Origin: a virus
DNA length: 26,046 nucleotides
Reading direction: 5' to 3' (one strand)
Virus record (IMG/VR): IMGVR_UViG_3300047557_001727
Location: 1-26,046 of that record
Shown: positions 13,628-19,854 of the stretch, piece by piece
Layout of the letters: the number at the start of each line of letters is the position of its first letter
How positions within the stretch are numbered: the stretch's first letter is position 1
Program-made: the position numbers and the translations under genes
The notes under the pieces: model-generated
Seen by the model: only the letters and a program-made list of their open reading frames with translations
Databases searched by the model: none
What the model was told of the DNA's origin: nothing

Positions 13628-13656
13628 ACGCACTACGCCAAGCTGCCTATCGTTAT
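13628..13656 (-). repeat. attC-like half-site C
   Basis: On the minus strand it starts with ATAACG 1-2 bases after the stop of the gene at 13657, and carries GCTTGGCGTAGTG, which matches GCTTGGCGAAGTG in site B at the same offset. The right-hand arm is missing, so it may be a truncated remnant of a B-type site. Confidence 0.35.
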
Positions 13657-13863
13657 TCATATCGCCCCCTCTCTTTTCTCAATGTCAGTTTGCCGTCGCA
13701 ACTTCGCCCATGCTTCAAATGTTTCGTTGGCATTATCAATGGGTTGGTCGCGTTCAAACTTAAACGGCTCGGCTTCCGGGTGTTCAATCCTGCGTTTTGT
13801 TACCAATACCCACGCTACAAGGTAGGTAAATATCCCGGCTGTGATTACTGCGATTAGTTTCAT
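13657..13863 (-). CDS. Small single-TM protein
   Basis: This protein of 68 residues has a TM helix at the N-terminus (LIAVITAGIFTYLVAWVLV) followed by a charged soluble tail (KRRIEHPEAEPFKFERDQP). It follows the tandem-duplicated gene pair with a 4-base overlap (ATGA type). Base composition is close to the backbone. Function is unknown. Confidence 0.6.
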   Translation of the reverse strand: MKLIAVITAGIFTYLVAWVLVTKRRIEHPEAEPFKFERDQPIDNANETFEAWAKLRRQTDIEKREGAI

Positions 13864-14117
13864 TGTTCACCCCCGTATTCTTCGTTGTAGTATTGTTCAA
13901 ATCCTATGGATTTACAATCAAAACCATTTTCGCAGTCAATATAATCGCCAACGCCGCATTCATATCCTTTTTCAAAATCCTTTTTTTTCTGCTGCTTGTC
14001 CATTTCTTTGGCTTGTTGGATAAGAAAATTGTACTTTTTCAATCCAATTACTCTTGCAATTTTAGAGTCATCTCCCTCTAATTGGCTCATCAACCACTCT
14101 ACTGATGTTTGTTTCAT
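13860..14117 (-). CDS. Small acidic phage protein, tandem paralogue A
   Basis: This 85-residue protein opens KQTSVEWLMSQLEG, has a central QQAKEMDKQQKKK helix, a Cys-rich spot (ECGVGDYIDCENGFDC) and ends YNEEYGGE. Every one of those blocks recurs in the gene just upstream (TAVEWLVEKLA, QAKEMQKQQ, YQGEYGGE), so the two are tandem duplicates. Related small proteins are common in Bacteroidetes phages but I know no function. The genes overlap by 4 bases. Confidence 0.7.
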   Translation of the reverse strand: MKQTSVEWLMSQLEGDDSKIARVIGLKKYNFLIQQAKEMDKQQKKKDFEKGYECGVGDYIDCENGFDCKSIGFEQYYNEEYGGEQ

Positions 14118-14380
14118 TTTTCACCCCCGTATTCACCCTGATACCATTCATCTGCATTCTCATAATCAGGACACATCGCACCATCGGATAAAGCGCAGTT
14201 TTCGTCGTCGCGTCCGTGCTGGTATGCGTCTTTTAGTTGTTGCTTTTGCATTTCTTTGGCTTGTTCAATCACCTGATTAGATAGTGCGTCATATTCTTGT
14301 TTTGTCGAAAATCCTGCGATGTAATTAAAAGTTAAATCAGCCAATTTTTCAACCAACCATTCTACTGCTGTTTGTCTCAT
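14114..14380 (-). CDS. Small acidic phage protein, tandem paralogue B
   Basis: This 88-residue protein is homologous to the following gene: TAVEWLVEKLADL, QAKEMQKQQLKDAY, then C-A-L-S-D-G-A-M-C and a YQGEYGGEK end. The inserted cysteines differ in number and position from paralogue A. It overlaps the Rad52-associated gene upstream by 4 bases. It belongs to the early operon that begins at the promoter at 15261-15290. Function is unknown. Confidence 0.7.
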   Translation of the reverse strand: MRQTAVEWLVEKLADLTFNYIAGFSTKQEYDALSNQVIEQAKEMQKQQLKDAYQHGRDDENCALSDGAMCPDYENADEWYQGEYGGEK

Positions 14381-14775
14381 GCTTGTACCTCCTTCAATGC
14401 AATAGTGTCAGCACCGGGCGTATAGATAGCGGCTTCAACAATCACCCCGTCTTCATCAATGGGGGTGATACCTTTTTCTGCTGACTTAAACGCCCATTTT
14501 GCCTTTTCTTCAAGTTGTGAAAGTTCAAATTTTTTCGCTTCCCACTCCTTAATGTGTTTGTAATCCCAACGCCCAGCACCTGCCCGGCATTGTACCTCAA
14601 AACCCATGCGGGTAAATTGTTTGCCTTCGCGCTGTGCTTCGGTTACGGCCTGCGCCTGAATTTGTTTACGGGCTTCACCTGCAAGTTTTTCGATTTGGTG
14701 AAGCTGAATGTACGCGTCGAGTGCTGACAAATTGCCTTCTTCGACTGCGAATGTGAGTTGCTGTATGATTTCCAT
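14377..14775 (-). CDS. Phage protein paired with Rad52-like annealase, unknown
   Basis: This 132-residue, mostly helical protein is rich in Glu/Lys/Ala (LDAYIQLHQIEKLAGEARKQIQAQ, HIKEWEAKKFELSQLEEKAKWA). It begins 8 bases downstream of the Rad52-like gene and is in the same transcript, so an accessory role in recombination (exonuclease partner or loader) is possible. No nuclease motif is apparent, so this is context only. Confidence 0.65.
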   Translation of the reverse strand: MEIIQQLTFAVEEGNLSALDAYIQLHQIEKLAGEARKQIQAQAVTEAQREGKQFTRMGFEVQCRAGAGRWDYKHIKEWEAKKFELSQLEEKAKWAFKSAEKGITPIDEDGVIVEAAIYTPGADTIALKEVQA

Positions 14776-14783
14776 AGTGTTAG

Positions 14784-15245
14784 TTATTTTTCAACGATTA
14801 TGATGTCGCGGTCACACTTGCCCTCGTTTATCCAAGTGGTAAGTTTTTCAAGTTTAGGATAAGCCCAGTTAGGAATGTAGTTGTCGGCAGAAGCCACAAA
14901 CACACGCGGATAGTTGTAGAGGTCGCGTCCTAAACCAAATTGAACCGCTGCCCGTTTCATTGCATCGGATATGCCGCCCTTTTCAGGTTCGATGTTTGTC
15001 TTGCTCGCCCCGTCTTCGCGGTAAATGGTGCGGTCTTTTGTGATAACGGTTAGGCGGCAAATAAACCCGTTCGTAATTTCCCGGAACTCGCTTGTCCAAT
15101 TCTCTACGCCAAATGCCTTGTCAAATCGTTCCATAACGCAACGATTGGTGATGTACGGAACAATGGTCATCTTGCCATTGCCTTTGCTCTGAATGCGCCA
15201 TTCAATCTCATTCGGTTGAATTGGTGCGGTTAGTGTTTTATTCAT
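14784..15245 (-). CDS. Rad52-like single-strand annealing protein
   Basis: This 153-residue protein has the Rad52/22 pattern: FDKAFGVENWTSEF, then ICRLTVITKDRTIYREDGASKT, then ISDAMKRAAVQFGLGRDLYNYP, the KRA...FG.G..LY signature. It anneals single strands in phage recombination and can seed replication. The start is the ATG at 15245; a TTG at 15263 lies in the -7 box of the promoter and cannot be used. It heads the operon that continues leftwards into the small-gene array. Length is typical of phage Rad52-like annealases. Confidence 0.85.
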   Translation of the reverse strand: MNKTLTAPIQPNEIEWRIQSKGNGKMTIVPYITNRCVMERFDKAFGVENWTSEFREITNGFICRLTVITKDRTIYREDGASKTNIEPEKGGISDAMKRAAVQFGLGRDLYNYPRVFVASADNYIPNWAYPKLEKLTTWINEGKCDRDIIIVEK

Positions 15246-15260
15246 AGTGTTTCGATGTGG

Positions 15261-15290
15261 CAAAGATAGTGTAAAAAACTAAACTAACAA
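15261..15290 (-). promoter_or_regulatory. Promoter of the Rad52 operon
   Basis: On the minus strand TTG (15288-15290) and TATCTTTG (15261-15268) are separated by 19 bases, a perfect Bacteroidetes TTG/TAnnTTTG promoter. The ATG is 15 bases after the -7 box. It overlaps the 3' end of the small gene upstream and gives internal initiation inside the early block. Confidence 0.85.
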
Positions 15291-15442
15291 ACTTTTTGAA
15301 TAATTTTTTTTATCAGGTCATCGCTGTAAGGTTCGCACTCCCACCCCTCACGCTGGTATTTGCGGATGATGCGGTCGGCTTCCACCGCTGGAACCGGGTA
15401 ATAGTTGATGCAGTTTTTACGCCAATAGACAAGGGTAATCAT
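15284..15442 (-). CDS. Small phage protein, start inside attC-like site D edge
   Basis: Starting at ATG 15442 gives 52 residues: MITLVYWRKNCINYYPVP, then AVEADRIIRKYQREGWECEP and SDDLIKKIIQKVC. The start codon forms part of GTTATG, the GTT edge of site D. A longer frame from 15472 would run through the palindrome and is less likely. Composition of helix residues suggests a small DNA-binding or adaptor protein; function is unknown. Confidence 0.5.
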   Translation of the reverse strand: MITLVYWRKNCINYYPVPAVEADRIIRKYQREGWECEPYSDDLIKKIIQKVC

Positions 15443-15505
15443 AACAAAGTGCAAGCGCAATTTTAAAAGCAAACAATGGTAACAACTGCGCCTGCACGAC
15501 TGTTA
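15442..15505 (-). repeat. attC-like imperfect palindrome, site D
   Basis: Plus-strand left arm TAACA-AA-GTGCA-A-GCGCA pairs with TGCGC-C-TGCAC-GAC-TGTTA around a 27-base loop. The 2-versus-3 loop (AA/GAC) and the A/C mismatch are identical in position to site A although stem bases differ by compensating changes (C-G to G-C and C-G to A-T). The minus-strand edge GGCTAAC lies 9 bases after the stop at 15515; the other edge is GTTATG, containing the next ATG. Confidence 0.55.
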
Positions 15506-15514
15506 GCCGTAATT

Positions 15515-15781
15515 CTAATCACGCCACGTAATGTGCATTGCTTCTAACTTATCACCAAGTATAGGACTGCCATAGTTTTCAAACTTCATTTTAATTGAAG
15601 GATAAACTTCTAATCCGTTTGGACATTGTGTTTTTAATGGTAGCTTTCGTTTATCTTCTGAAATTCGTAATGCCTCTAAAATGAAGTCATTCAAACTTTT
15701 ATCTTCGGAAGAAGAACTACGGCTAACAACGTATTGCTGAACATTGCCAGCTTCATCGGTTATTTGAACTTTATATTCCAT
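15515..15781 (-). CDS. Cassette-type hypothetical protein 3
   Basis: This 88-residue protein has strand-rich ends (YKVQITDEAGNVQQYVVSR; GLEVYPSIKMKFENYG) and a helix (DKSLNDFILEALRISED) between. The gene is AT-rich (19 G/C of 60 at 15541-15600). It is bracketed by attC-like sites D and E. No family is recognised, and no TM or signal is present. Confidence 0.6.
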   Translation of the reverse strand: MEYKVQITDEAGNVQQYVVSRSSSSEDKSLNDFILEALRISEDKRKLPLKTQCPNGLEVYPSIKMKFENYGSPILGDKLEAMHITWRD

Positions 15782-15820
15782 ATCAACTTTTTATTTTAAA
15801 TTAAACATTTGTGCTTCTAA

Positions 15821-15859
15821 ATTGGCAACGTCAGCAATACGCAAAACGTTAGTGGCAAT
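15821..15859 (-). repeat. attC-like palindrome, site E
   Basis: AACGT (15827-15831) pairs with ACGTT (15846-15850) around 14 bases, and outer ATTG (15821-15824) pairs with CAAT (15856-15859) across an asymmetric 2-versus-5 loop. On the minus strand the edge reads GCCACTAACG, close to CCACTAACA of site A, and lies just after the stop of the 15867 gene. Confidence 0.4.
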
Positions 15860-15866
15860 TAGTTTG

Positions 15867-16124
15867 CTACTTAATACCATCAAAACAACTTTGTGAACAA
15901 TAACCTTCATATTCTTTGTTTGTATGATTGTTGAAGCAATTACCGCAAACTAACAGTTCGCTTCGCCCACTAACAGCAACTAAACGAAAGTTTTTTAACT
16001 CGGTTAGGTGCTTGTCAATAGCTTTTCTTACATCTTCCATTGTTTCAGGTTTAAGTCCTACTTTTTCATCAAGAGCATTTATGTAGTCTTGAATTTCAAT
16101 TAATGTTGTTTCGTCTAATTTCAT
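15867..16124 (-). CDS. Cassette-type hypothetical protein 4, C-terminal zinc-like Cys cluster
   Basis: This 85-residue protein is helical for ~50 residues (LIEIQDYINALDEKVGLKPETMEDVRKA). The C-terminus has CGNC and then H-T-N-K-E-Y-E-G-Y-C-S-Q-S-C, two CxxC-like pairs that could bind one zinc ion. It is AT-rich (20 G/C of 60 at 16021-16080). It lies between sites E and F. Function is unknown. Confidence 0.6.
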   Translation of the reverse strand: MKLDETTLIEIQDYINALDEKVGLKPETMEDVRKAIDKHLTELKNFRLVAVSGRSELLVCGNCFNNHTNKEYEGYCSQSCFDGIK

Positions 16125-16148
16125 TTTGTCGTTATTAAGTCGTTAAAA

Positions 16149-16178
16149 AACTTTCGTTTAGTTGCAAACCGTTATGTG
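16149..16178 (-). repeat. attC-like candidate, site F (weak)
   Basis: CGTTT (16155-16159) pairs with AAAC-CG (16166-16171) across one bulged C. On the minus strand the outer edge is CATAACGG, matching the ATAACG edge of sites B and C, 36 bases after the stop at 16215. The stem is short, so this is included only because it follows the same rule. Confidence 0.25.
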
Positions 16179-16214
16179 AACCTACCCATTTACAATTTGA
16201 CAAATTTTGAGAAG

Positions 16215-16406
16215 TCATAAATTGACAATTTCGTAAGCCGTGTCAATCACCACCTGATGTTTGGCTGGCTTGTACTTCTGCCCGTTTTTCAGCGCATCGA
16301 AAATCGTTTTCCGGCTCACTCGCCCGGTAAGAGTTTTGACAAGCCTTTCGGTATCGCCTTTTCTGCGATTGCTGATGAAGTAATTGCGTTTATCTTCGGT
16401 GGTCAT
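16215..16406 (-). CDS. Small putative DNA-binding protein
   Basis: This 63-residue basic protein has RRKGDTERLVKTLTGRVSRKTIFDALKNGQKYKP, which could be a helix-turn-helix (LVKTLT...SRKTIFDAL) of the kind found in phage regulators and in ribosome-binding-type proteins. It is coupled to the upstream gene by a 4-base ATGA overlap. No certain function. Confidence 0.6.
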   Translation of the reverse strand: MTTEDKRNYFISNRRKGDTERLVKTLTGRVSRKTIFDALKNGQKYKPAKHQVVIDTAYEIVNL

Positions 16407-16600
16407 ATAGCTTCAATTTCAGCCAGTACATTCACAAAATACCCGGCATCTTCTTTCGGGCAGTGTTTCATAATTTCTTCGACCGCTATCTTTGCGTGGA
16501 GTTTTGCGGTTGGCAGGTCAATCCGGGAATAATCAGACATCTTCGCGCTGATTTCGGTCATCTTTTCAACCAATCGGTGTGCGTATTGTGCGGGTGTCAT
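16403..16600 (-). CDS. Small helical phage protein
   Basis: The product has 65 residues with AHRLVEKMTEI and AKLHAKIAVEEIMKHCPKED, a pattern seen in many small Bacteroidetes phage proteins (A..C..AVEEII). No function is assigned. It overlaps the genes on either side by 4 bases, so it is part of the SSB-to-HTH transcript. Confidence 0.65.
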   Translation of the reverse strand: MTPAQYAHRLVEKMTEISAKMSDYSRIDLPTAKLHAKIAVEEIMKHCPKEDAGYFVNVLAEIEAI

Positions 16601-16845
16601 AATTCTTCAATCAATCGTTTCAAATACCATTCAGCCTTTTCTAGATCCTGCTTCCCGCCCTTGTTTTCGTAACGCCATAAATACTTAATTACATTGCCAC
16701 GAAGAAAGCCAAGATACTGCTCGGTAGTCATCGCAGCCTTGACCGCATCAATAAATTGAATGGGCGTGTCTTTGTAGTGAGCCGGGTTTATTGCACTGGT
16801 TTCCACTTCTTTGGTGGGCGATTGCCACTTTTTTTCGAATGTCAT
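16597..16845 (-). CDS. DUF3310-like protein
   Basis: This 82-residue protein has NPAHYKDTPIQFIDAVKAAM followed by FLRGNVIKYLWRYENKGGKQDLEKAEWYLKRL, the full core of DUF3310 (nucleotide kinase-like phage proteins of the YxGN.IKYLWR.K.K.G..DL.KA..YL type). Reaction is not established; it is common in T4-like and siphovirus early regions near nucleotide metabolism genes. It shares one base with the SSB-like gene. Confidence 0.85.
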   Translation of the reverse strand: MTFEKKWQSPTKEVETSAINPAHYKDTPIQFIDAVKAAMTTEQYLGFLRGNVIKYLWRYENKGGKQDLEKAEWYLKRLIEEL

Positions 16846-17120
16846 CAGAACGGCAAATCTGTGTTATTACTTTCGAACGCTGGCTTGCCGGCATCCGGTT
16901 TTTGCTCAAAGGAATACTCCTTGCCACCACCAACATAAACGGCTGCGGCCTTCGCTTCGCGCTGCTCTTTTGTTTGGCTTAACTGCAAGGTGTGAGTTTC
17001 CCCAAACTTGCCCTCGCTTTTGCGTTTGTTCAGCACCAGTTTCAGGTACTTCTTGCCGTTTTTGCCCTCGGTGATTGCATCCTTTGGAATGTCAGTCAGG
17101 CAGATGTCTATTACTATCAT
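16845..17120 (-). CDS. SSB-like protein with DLPF tail
   Basis: This 91-residue protein has a beta-strand start (MIVIDICLTDIPKDAIT....GKKYLKLVLNKR), a short oligonucleotide-binding-like core, then a disordered region ending in NNTDLPF. Acidic-PF tails are the protein-docking tip of bacterial SSB, so binding of ssDNA and recruitment of host replication partners are likely. It is shorter than cellular SSB. Its ATG lies 4 bases after the -7 element of a perfect promoter. Confidence 0.7.
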   Translation of the reverse strand: MIVIDICLTDIPKDAITEGKNGKKYLKLVLNKRKSEGKFGETHTLQLSQTKEQREAKAAAVYVGGGKEYSFEQKPDAGKPAFESNNTDLPF

Positions 17121-17124
17121 GTTG

Positions 17125-17155
17125 CAAATATAGTTTAATTTTCTTTACTATGCAA
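17125..17155 (-). promoter_or_regulatory. Promoter of the SSB-like operon
   Basis: On the minus strand TTG (17153-17155) and TATATTTG (17125-17132) are 20 bases apart, both consensus. The -7 box ends 4 bases before the ATG of the SSB-like gene, which points to a leaderless mRNA. It overlaps the end of the DnaA-like gene. Confidence 0.85.
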
Positions 17156-17632
17156 TTTGTCAATCAAATTTTTAAGGACTTTTTCATACTGCAACCTAAA
17201 CCGCTTTTCGTAAAGGCACATGGCATCCACTTTGTGAATGGCATGAATGACGGTTGTATGGTCGCGCCCGGCAATGTCTCCCACTTTTGACAGCGAAAGC
17301 CCAGAGTATTTATACATCAATTGCATCCATATATGACGCAGTTCTACCAGTTCCCCTTTTCGGCTCCGGCAGGAAATAAACGACGGCAGGAAATGCGGGT
17401 AAACTTCACCTATTGCGGCTTCGATGTGTTCTTGAACCGATGTTTTCGCCACCTTTTCAAACAGCATTTGTTTGAGGTAGGCAATGTCATTCATGCAGAG
17501 TTGCAATTTATCCGACATTTCGGTCTGATTTTCGATTTGCTGCTGGTACCTAGCAGCCATTGTCTGCCAATACTTCACTTCGCGTTTAAGCTGGTGGATT
17601 TTGGTGTTTAGATTTTCTGTTTGTGTATTCAT
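17135..17632 (-). CDS. DnaA domain-IV-like protein
   Basis: The product has 165 residues. The N-terminal ~50 residues form a coiled coil (KIHQLKREVKYWQTMAARYQQQIE), and the rest is DnaA domain IV: SRKGELVELRHIWMQLMYKYSGLSLSKVGD followed by IAGRDHTTVIHAIHKV, the DnaA signature that reads DnaA boxes. AAA+ domain III is missing, so it binds DNA but cannot assemble as DnaA does. Phages and plasmids use such proteins as initiators or to divert host DnaA. It neighbours the helicase-loader gene three positions upstream, supporting a role in origin recognition. Confidence 0.85.
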   Translation of the reverse strand: MNTQTENLNTKIHQLKREVKYWQTMAARYQQQIENQTEMSDKLQLCMNDIAYLKQMLFEKVAKTSVQEHIEAAIGEVYPHFLPSFISCRSRKGELVELRHIWMQLMYKYSGLSLSKVGDIAGRDHTTVIHAIHKVDAMCLYEKRFRLQYEKVLKNLIDKLHSKEN

Positions 17633-17816
17633 CTCTTAATAGTTTTAGTGTGTATTCGCCAAGATTGACCGCTTCAATGTCCTTCATCAGCTGGTAAATT
17701 TCAATCATGGTGTTTTGCGGTGCTTTTCGCAGGTAAATTTTAGCCTTGGGTATGGCAGCAGCAAGGCGTTTACCCTGCCGGATTAGTTCTTCATCAGTCC
17801 AATTTTTGTAGTTCAT
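17586..17816 (-). CDS. Small phage protein, unknown
   Basis: This 76-residue protein begins MNYKNWTDEELIRQGKRLAAA, helix-rich with a KLLRDEYTNRKSKHQNPPA tail. It overlaps the DNA methyltransferase at its start by 23 bases and the DnaA-like gene by 47 bases. No family is recognised. The W-T-D-E-E-L start resembles small proteins of many phages but gives no function. Confidence 0.55.
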   Translation of the reverse strand: MNYKNWTDEELIRQGKRLAAAIPKAKIYLRKAPQNTMIEIYQLMKDIEAVNLGEYTLKLLRDEYTNRKSKHQNPPA

Positions 17817-18651
17817 CGATTATTTGAAAAAGTTGTAGTGCGATTTGCGGAACGATTGCGTTTCCATACCCCTTTATGCTTTCATTTCGCCACTTTGAAA
17901 AGGTAATTCCGTCCAATTCGGTGGGAAGCCCATCATCTCCGCCACAAATCGGGGATTGAGTTGGGAAGTTTTGGAAGTTGTTAATTCCATTTCCGCAATC
18001 TGATCCGTCAAATTCCCTTTGCCACGTTTGTCTGATGTGTTCCCCCTGCCAGATTGGGCTGTTGGTGTACAAAGTAACCGATTCAACGTCATACTGTGCA
18101 TTGAACCCTCTTTGACTTGTGTTGATTTCATCGTTGCGGTTGCGTTTGTTGAGTCCATTGCCGTCGGCGTAGGCAACAAACCAAACTCTTTCTCTTCGGT
18201 GTGGCGCATCGACACCGCACGCAGGTATAATACAGGGCGCGACTTGATACCCAAGAGCTTCCAACTCAATACACACCTCGTCGAATACCAATCCTCCGTT
18301 CCAATTAGTGAGGCCGCGAACATTTTCGCCCACGACGAAACGAGGGGAAATTTCTCGTATTGCTCTAAGCATCTGGGGCCATAAATGGCGTTCATCTTCT
18401 TTTCCTTTGCGTTGTCCTGCTTGGGAATAGGGTTGGCATGGGAATCCTCCTGTGAGAATGTCAATTTTGTTTGCATATTTTGTAAAGTCGGTTTTTGTAA
18501 TGTCATCAAATGATTCTGCGTTCGGCCAATAATGGTGTAACACTTTTTTACCAAATTCGTTCCACTCGCAATGAAATACATTTTCCCACCCCATCCATTC
18601 GGCTGCAAGATCAAAACCACCAATCCCGGAAAACAAACTGCCGTGCTTCAT
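17794..18651 (-). CDS. C5-cytosine DNA methyltransferase
   Basis: This 285-residue protein transfers a methyl group from SAM to C5 of cytosine in DNA. Motif I is LFSGIGGFDLAAEWMGW, motif IV contains the catalytic GGFPCQPYSQAG with Cys of PCQ, motif VI is ENVRGL, motif VIII is APHRRERVW, and the last motifs end with YGNAIVPQIA. All core motifs are present, so it is probably active. No restriction partner is adjacent. In a phage it would protect DNA from host restriction or mark replication. It overlaps the helicase-loader gene by 4 bases. Confidence 0.95.
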   Translation of the reverse strand: MKHGSLFSGIGGFDLAAEWMGWENVFHCEWNEFGKKVLHHYWPNAESFDDITKTDFTKYANKIDILTGGFPCQPYSQAGQRKGKEDERHLWPQMLRAIREISPRFVVGENVRGLTNWNGGLVFDEVCIELEALGYQVAPCIIPACGVDAPHRRERVWFVAYADGNGLNKRNRNDEINTSQRGFNAQYDVESVTLYTNSPIWQGEHIRQTWQREFDGSDCGNGINNFQNFPTQSPICGGDDGLPTELDGITFSKWRNESIKGYGNAIVPQIALQLFQIIDELQKLD

Positions 18652-19241
18652 CTTTTGCTTTCTCCATAAAAAGTCCGGTATTCAAACATCTCTTTAAACC
18701 TATCAGCAAGGCGTTCGCCATATTTTGCTTTCATCATTTCCCGGTTCAGGTTCGTGTTAATGAATGTCCGGGCGCGGTTTTCGTAGCGCAAATAAAGGAG
18801 AGTGGACATCGGGTCAACCTTTGTGCCGTACCGAGTGACAACATCGTGTTCAGTTCCCAAATCGTCAATCATCAGATATCCCCGGGAACGGCTCAAAATT
18901 TCTTCTTCGCCATTCTTTTGATACAAGGCGTGGAACATCCGGGTATTGATTACCTCGCAATCTATGCCAATGGTTTTCAATGCCCCGGCAGCAAGTCGGA
19001 AAATAGTTGTTTTGCCGTTACCAAGCCCACCCATTAGGCACAGCCCTTTGTCACCATTGAAAATGTGGTCAATGACCTTCAATTCGTTTTCTGCGTAGTG
19101 CCATTCCTTACCCCAATTCGTTGCAATTTGCTGCATGATTGCGGCAATCTTTGCCGGGTTCTGATAGATTTTTACTTTTTCAACTGGCTGTCTTTTTTGT
19201 AGGTATGCCAGAATGTGGTCGAGTGCTATATCGTTATTCAT
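18648..19241 (-). CDS. DnaC/IstB-like helicase loader ATPase
   Basis: The 197-residue AAA+ protein has Walker A GGLGNGKT at 71-78 and Walker B LMIDDLGTE (~127-135), with a Pro/Arg-rich end and R fingers (NLNREMMKAKYGERLADRFKEM) typical of DnaC/DnaI loaders. It loads replicative helicase at origin ssDNA. With the upstream DUF6291-like gene and the DnaA-domain protein it makes a phage initiation set. No helicase gene is in the window, so host DnaB is likely the cargo. Confidence 0.9.
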   Translation of the reverse strand: MNNDIALDHILAYLQKRQPVEKVKIYQNPAKIAAIMQQIATNWGKEWHYAENELKVIDHIFNGDKGLCLMGGLGNGKTTIFRLAAGALKTIGIDCEVINTRMFHALYQKNGEEEILSRSRGYLMIDDLGTEHDVVTRYGTKVDPMSTLLYLRYENRARTFINTNLNREMMKAKYGERLADRFKEMFEYRTFYGESKR

Positions 19242-19854
19242 ATTTTATGTTTGTCAGTCCTATTGCCCTGCCCGGGTCGCGCTGTTCCGTTTCCATTGGT
19301 TTCAGGTATGGAATTGTATTGGCAAGTTTCGTTTTCCAATTTTTTATTTTCTGCCCTTTGCCGTCGCGCCACTTGTTTTCAACCCAGCTGTCAAATTTGG
19401 CGTTAAGGGTAAATTCATATCCCTTGTTATTCCCAACCAAACTTAACCCATATTCAACAAAAACTTCGCGCGCTGGTATATCTGTATTCCTTACATTATC
19501 AATATCATTATCATTATCATTATCATTATCATTATCAGCTTTTTTTGCTTTCGTTTGCTTTTCAAAAAAACCATTTGCTTTTTTTGCTTCTATTTGCTTT
19601 TTAGGTCTGCCACCTAATTTTCCGCTTTCGCTTCGCTTTTTACATACATCTTCGTACAACTTCAAATCCCTTTTTAATTGCTGTTTGATTGGCTCAAATG
19701 CCAGTTGTAAATACAAATCAGGTGTTGCCGGGTTTTCGTCATTGACATAAGCGAAAATGTGTTTAATCAGTTTCCCTGCCAATTCATCAGGCAGTAACTT
19801 AAAAATGCTCTGTTGGTCTGTGTAGAGCAGGAAGGACTTTTTATCCTTGGCCAT
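19234..19854 (-). CDS. DUF6291-like replication-region protein
   Basis: From ATG 19854 the product has 206 residues. AKDKKSFLLYTDQQSIFKLL, then KLIKHIFAYVNDENP and KRSESGKLGGRPKK match the DUF6291 pattern of phage replication regions, which is followed by a Lys/Asn/Asp-rich linker. The C-terminus (FDSWVENKWRDGKGQKIKNWKTKLANTIPYLK) resembles the DnaD/DnaT-like ssDNA-contact helix. It stands directly upstream of the helicase loader, the typical place of an initiator. Earlier start at 19893 would overlap the gene before it and is not preferred. Confidence 0.7.
   Translation of the reverse strand: MAKDKKSFLLYTDQQSIFKLLPDELAGKLIKHIFAYVNDENPATPDLYLQLAFEPIKQQLKRDLKLYEDVCKKRSESGKLGGRPKKQIEAKKANGFFEKQTKAKKADNDNDNDNDNDIDNVRNTDIPAREVFVEYGLSLVGNNKGYEFTLNAKFDSWVENKWRDGKGQKIKNWKTKLANTIPYLKPMETEQRDPGRAIGLTNIKYE
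19504..19537. repeat. Hexanucleotide tandem repeat (atcatt x5)
   Basis: Five perfect atcatt copies plus a partial one. They encode an Asp-Asn run in the DUF6291-like protein linker. Copy-number change by whole units keeps the reading frame. Confidence 0.95.

Noticed and set aside
12843-16178. A CRISPR array
   Set aside because: The palindromes are not regularly spaced, have different sequences and are separated by whole genes.
17874-18623. 249-codon minus-strand frame inside the methyltransferase gene
   Set aside because: It is a shadow of the C5-methyltransferase, which shows all family motifs; the shadow has no recognisable motif.
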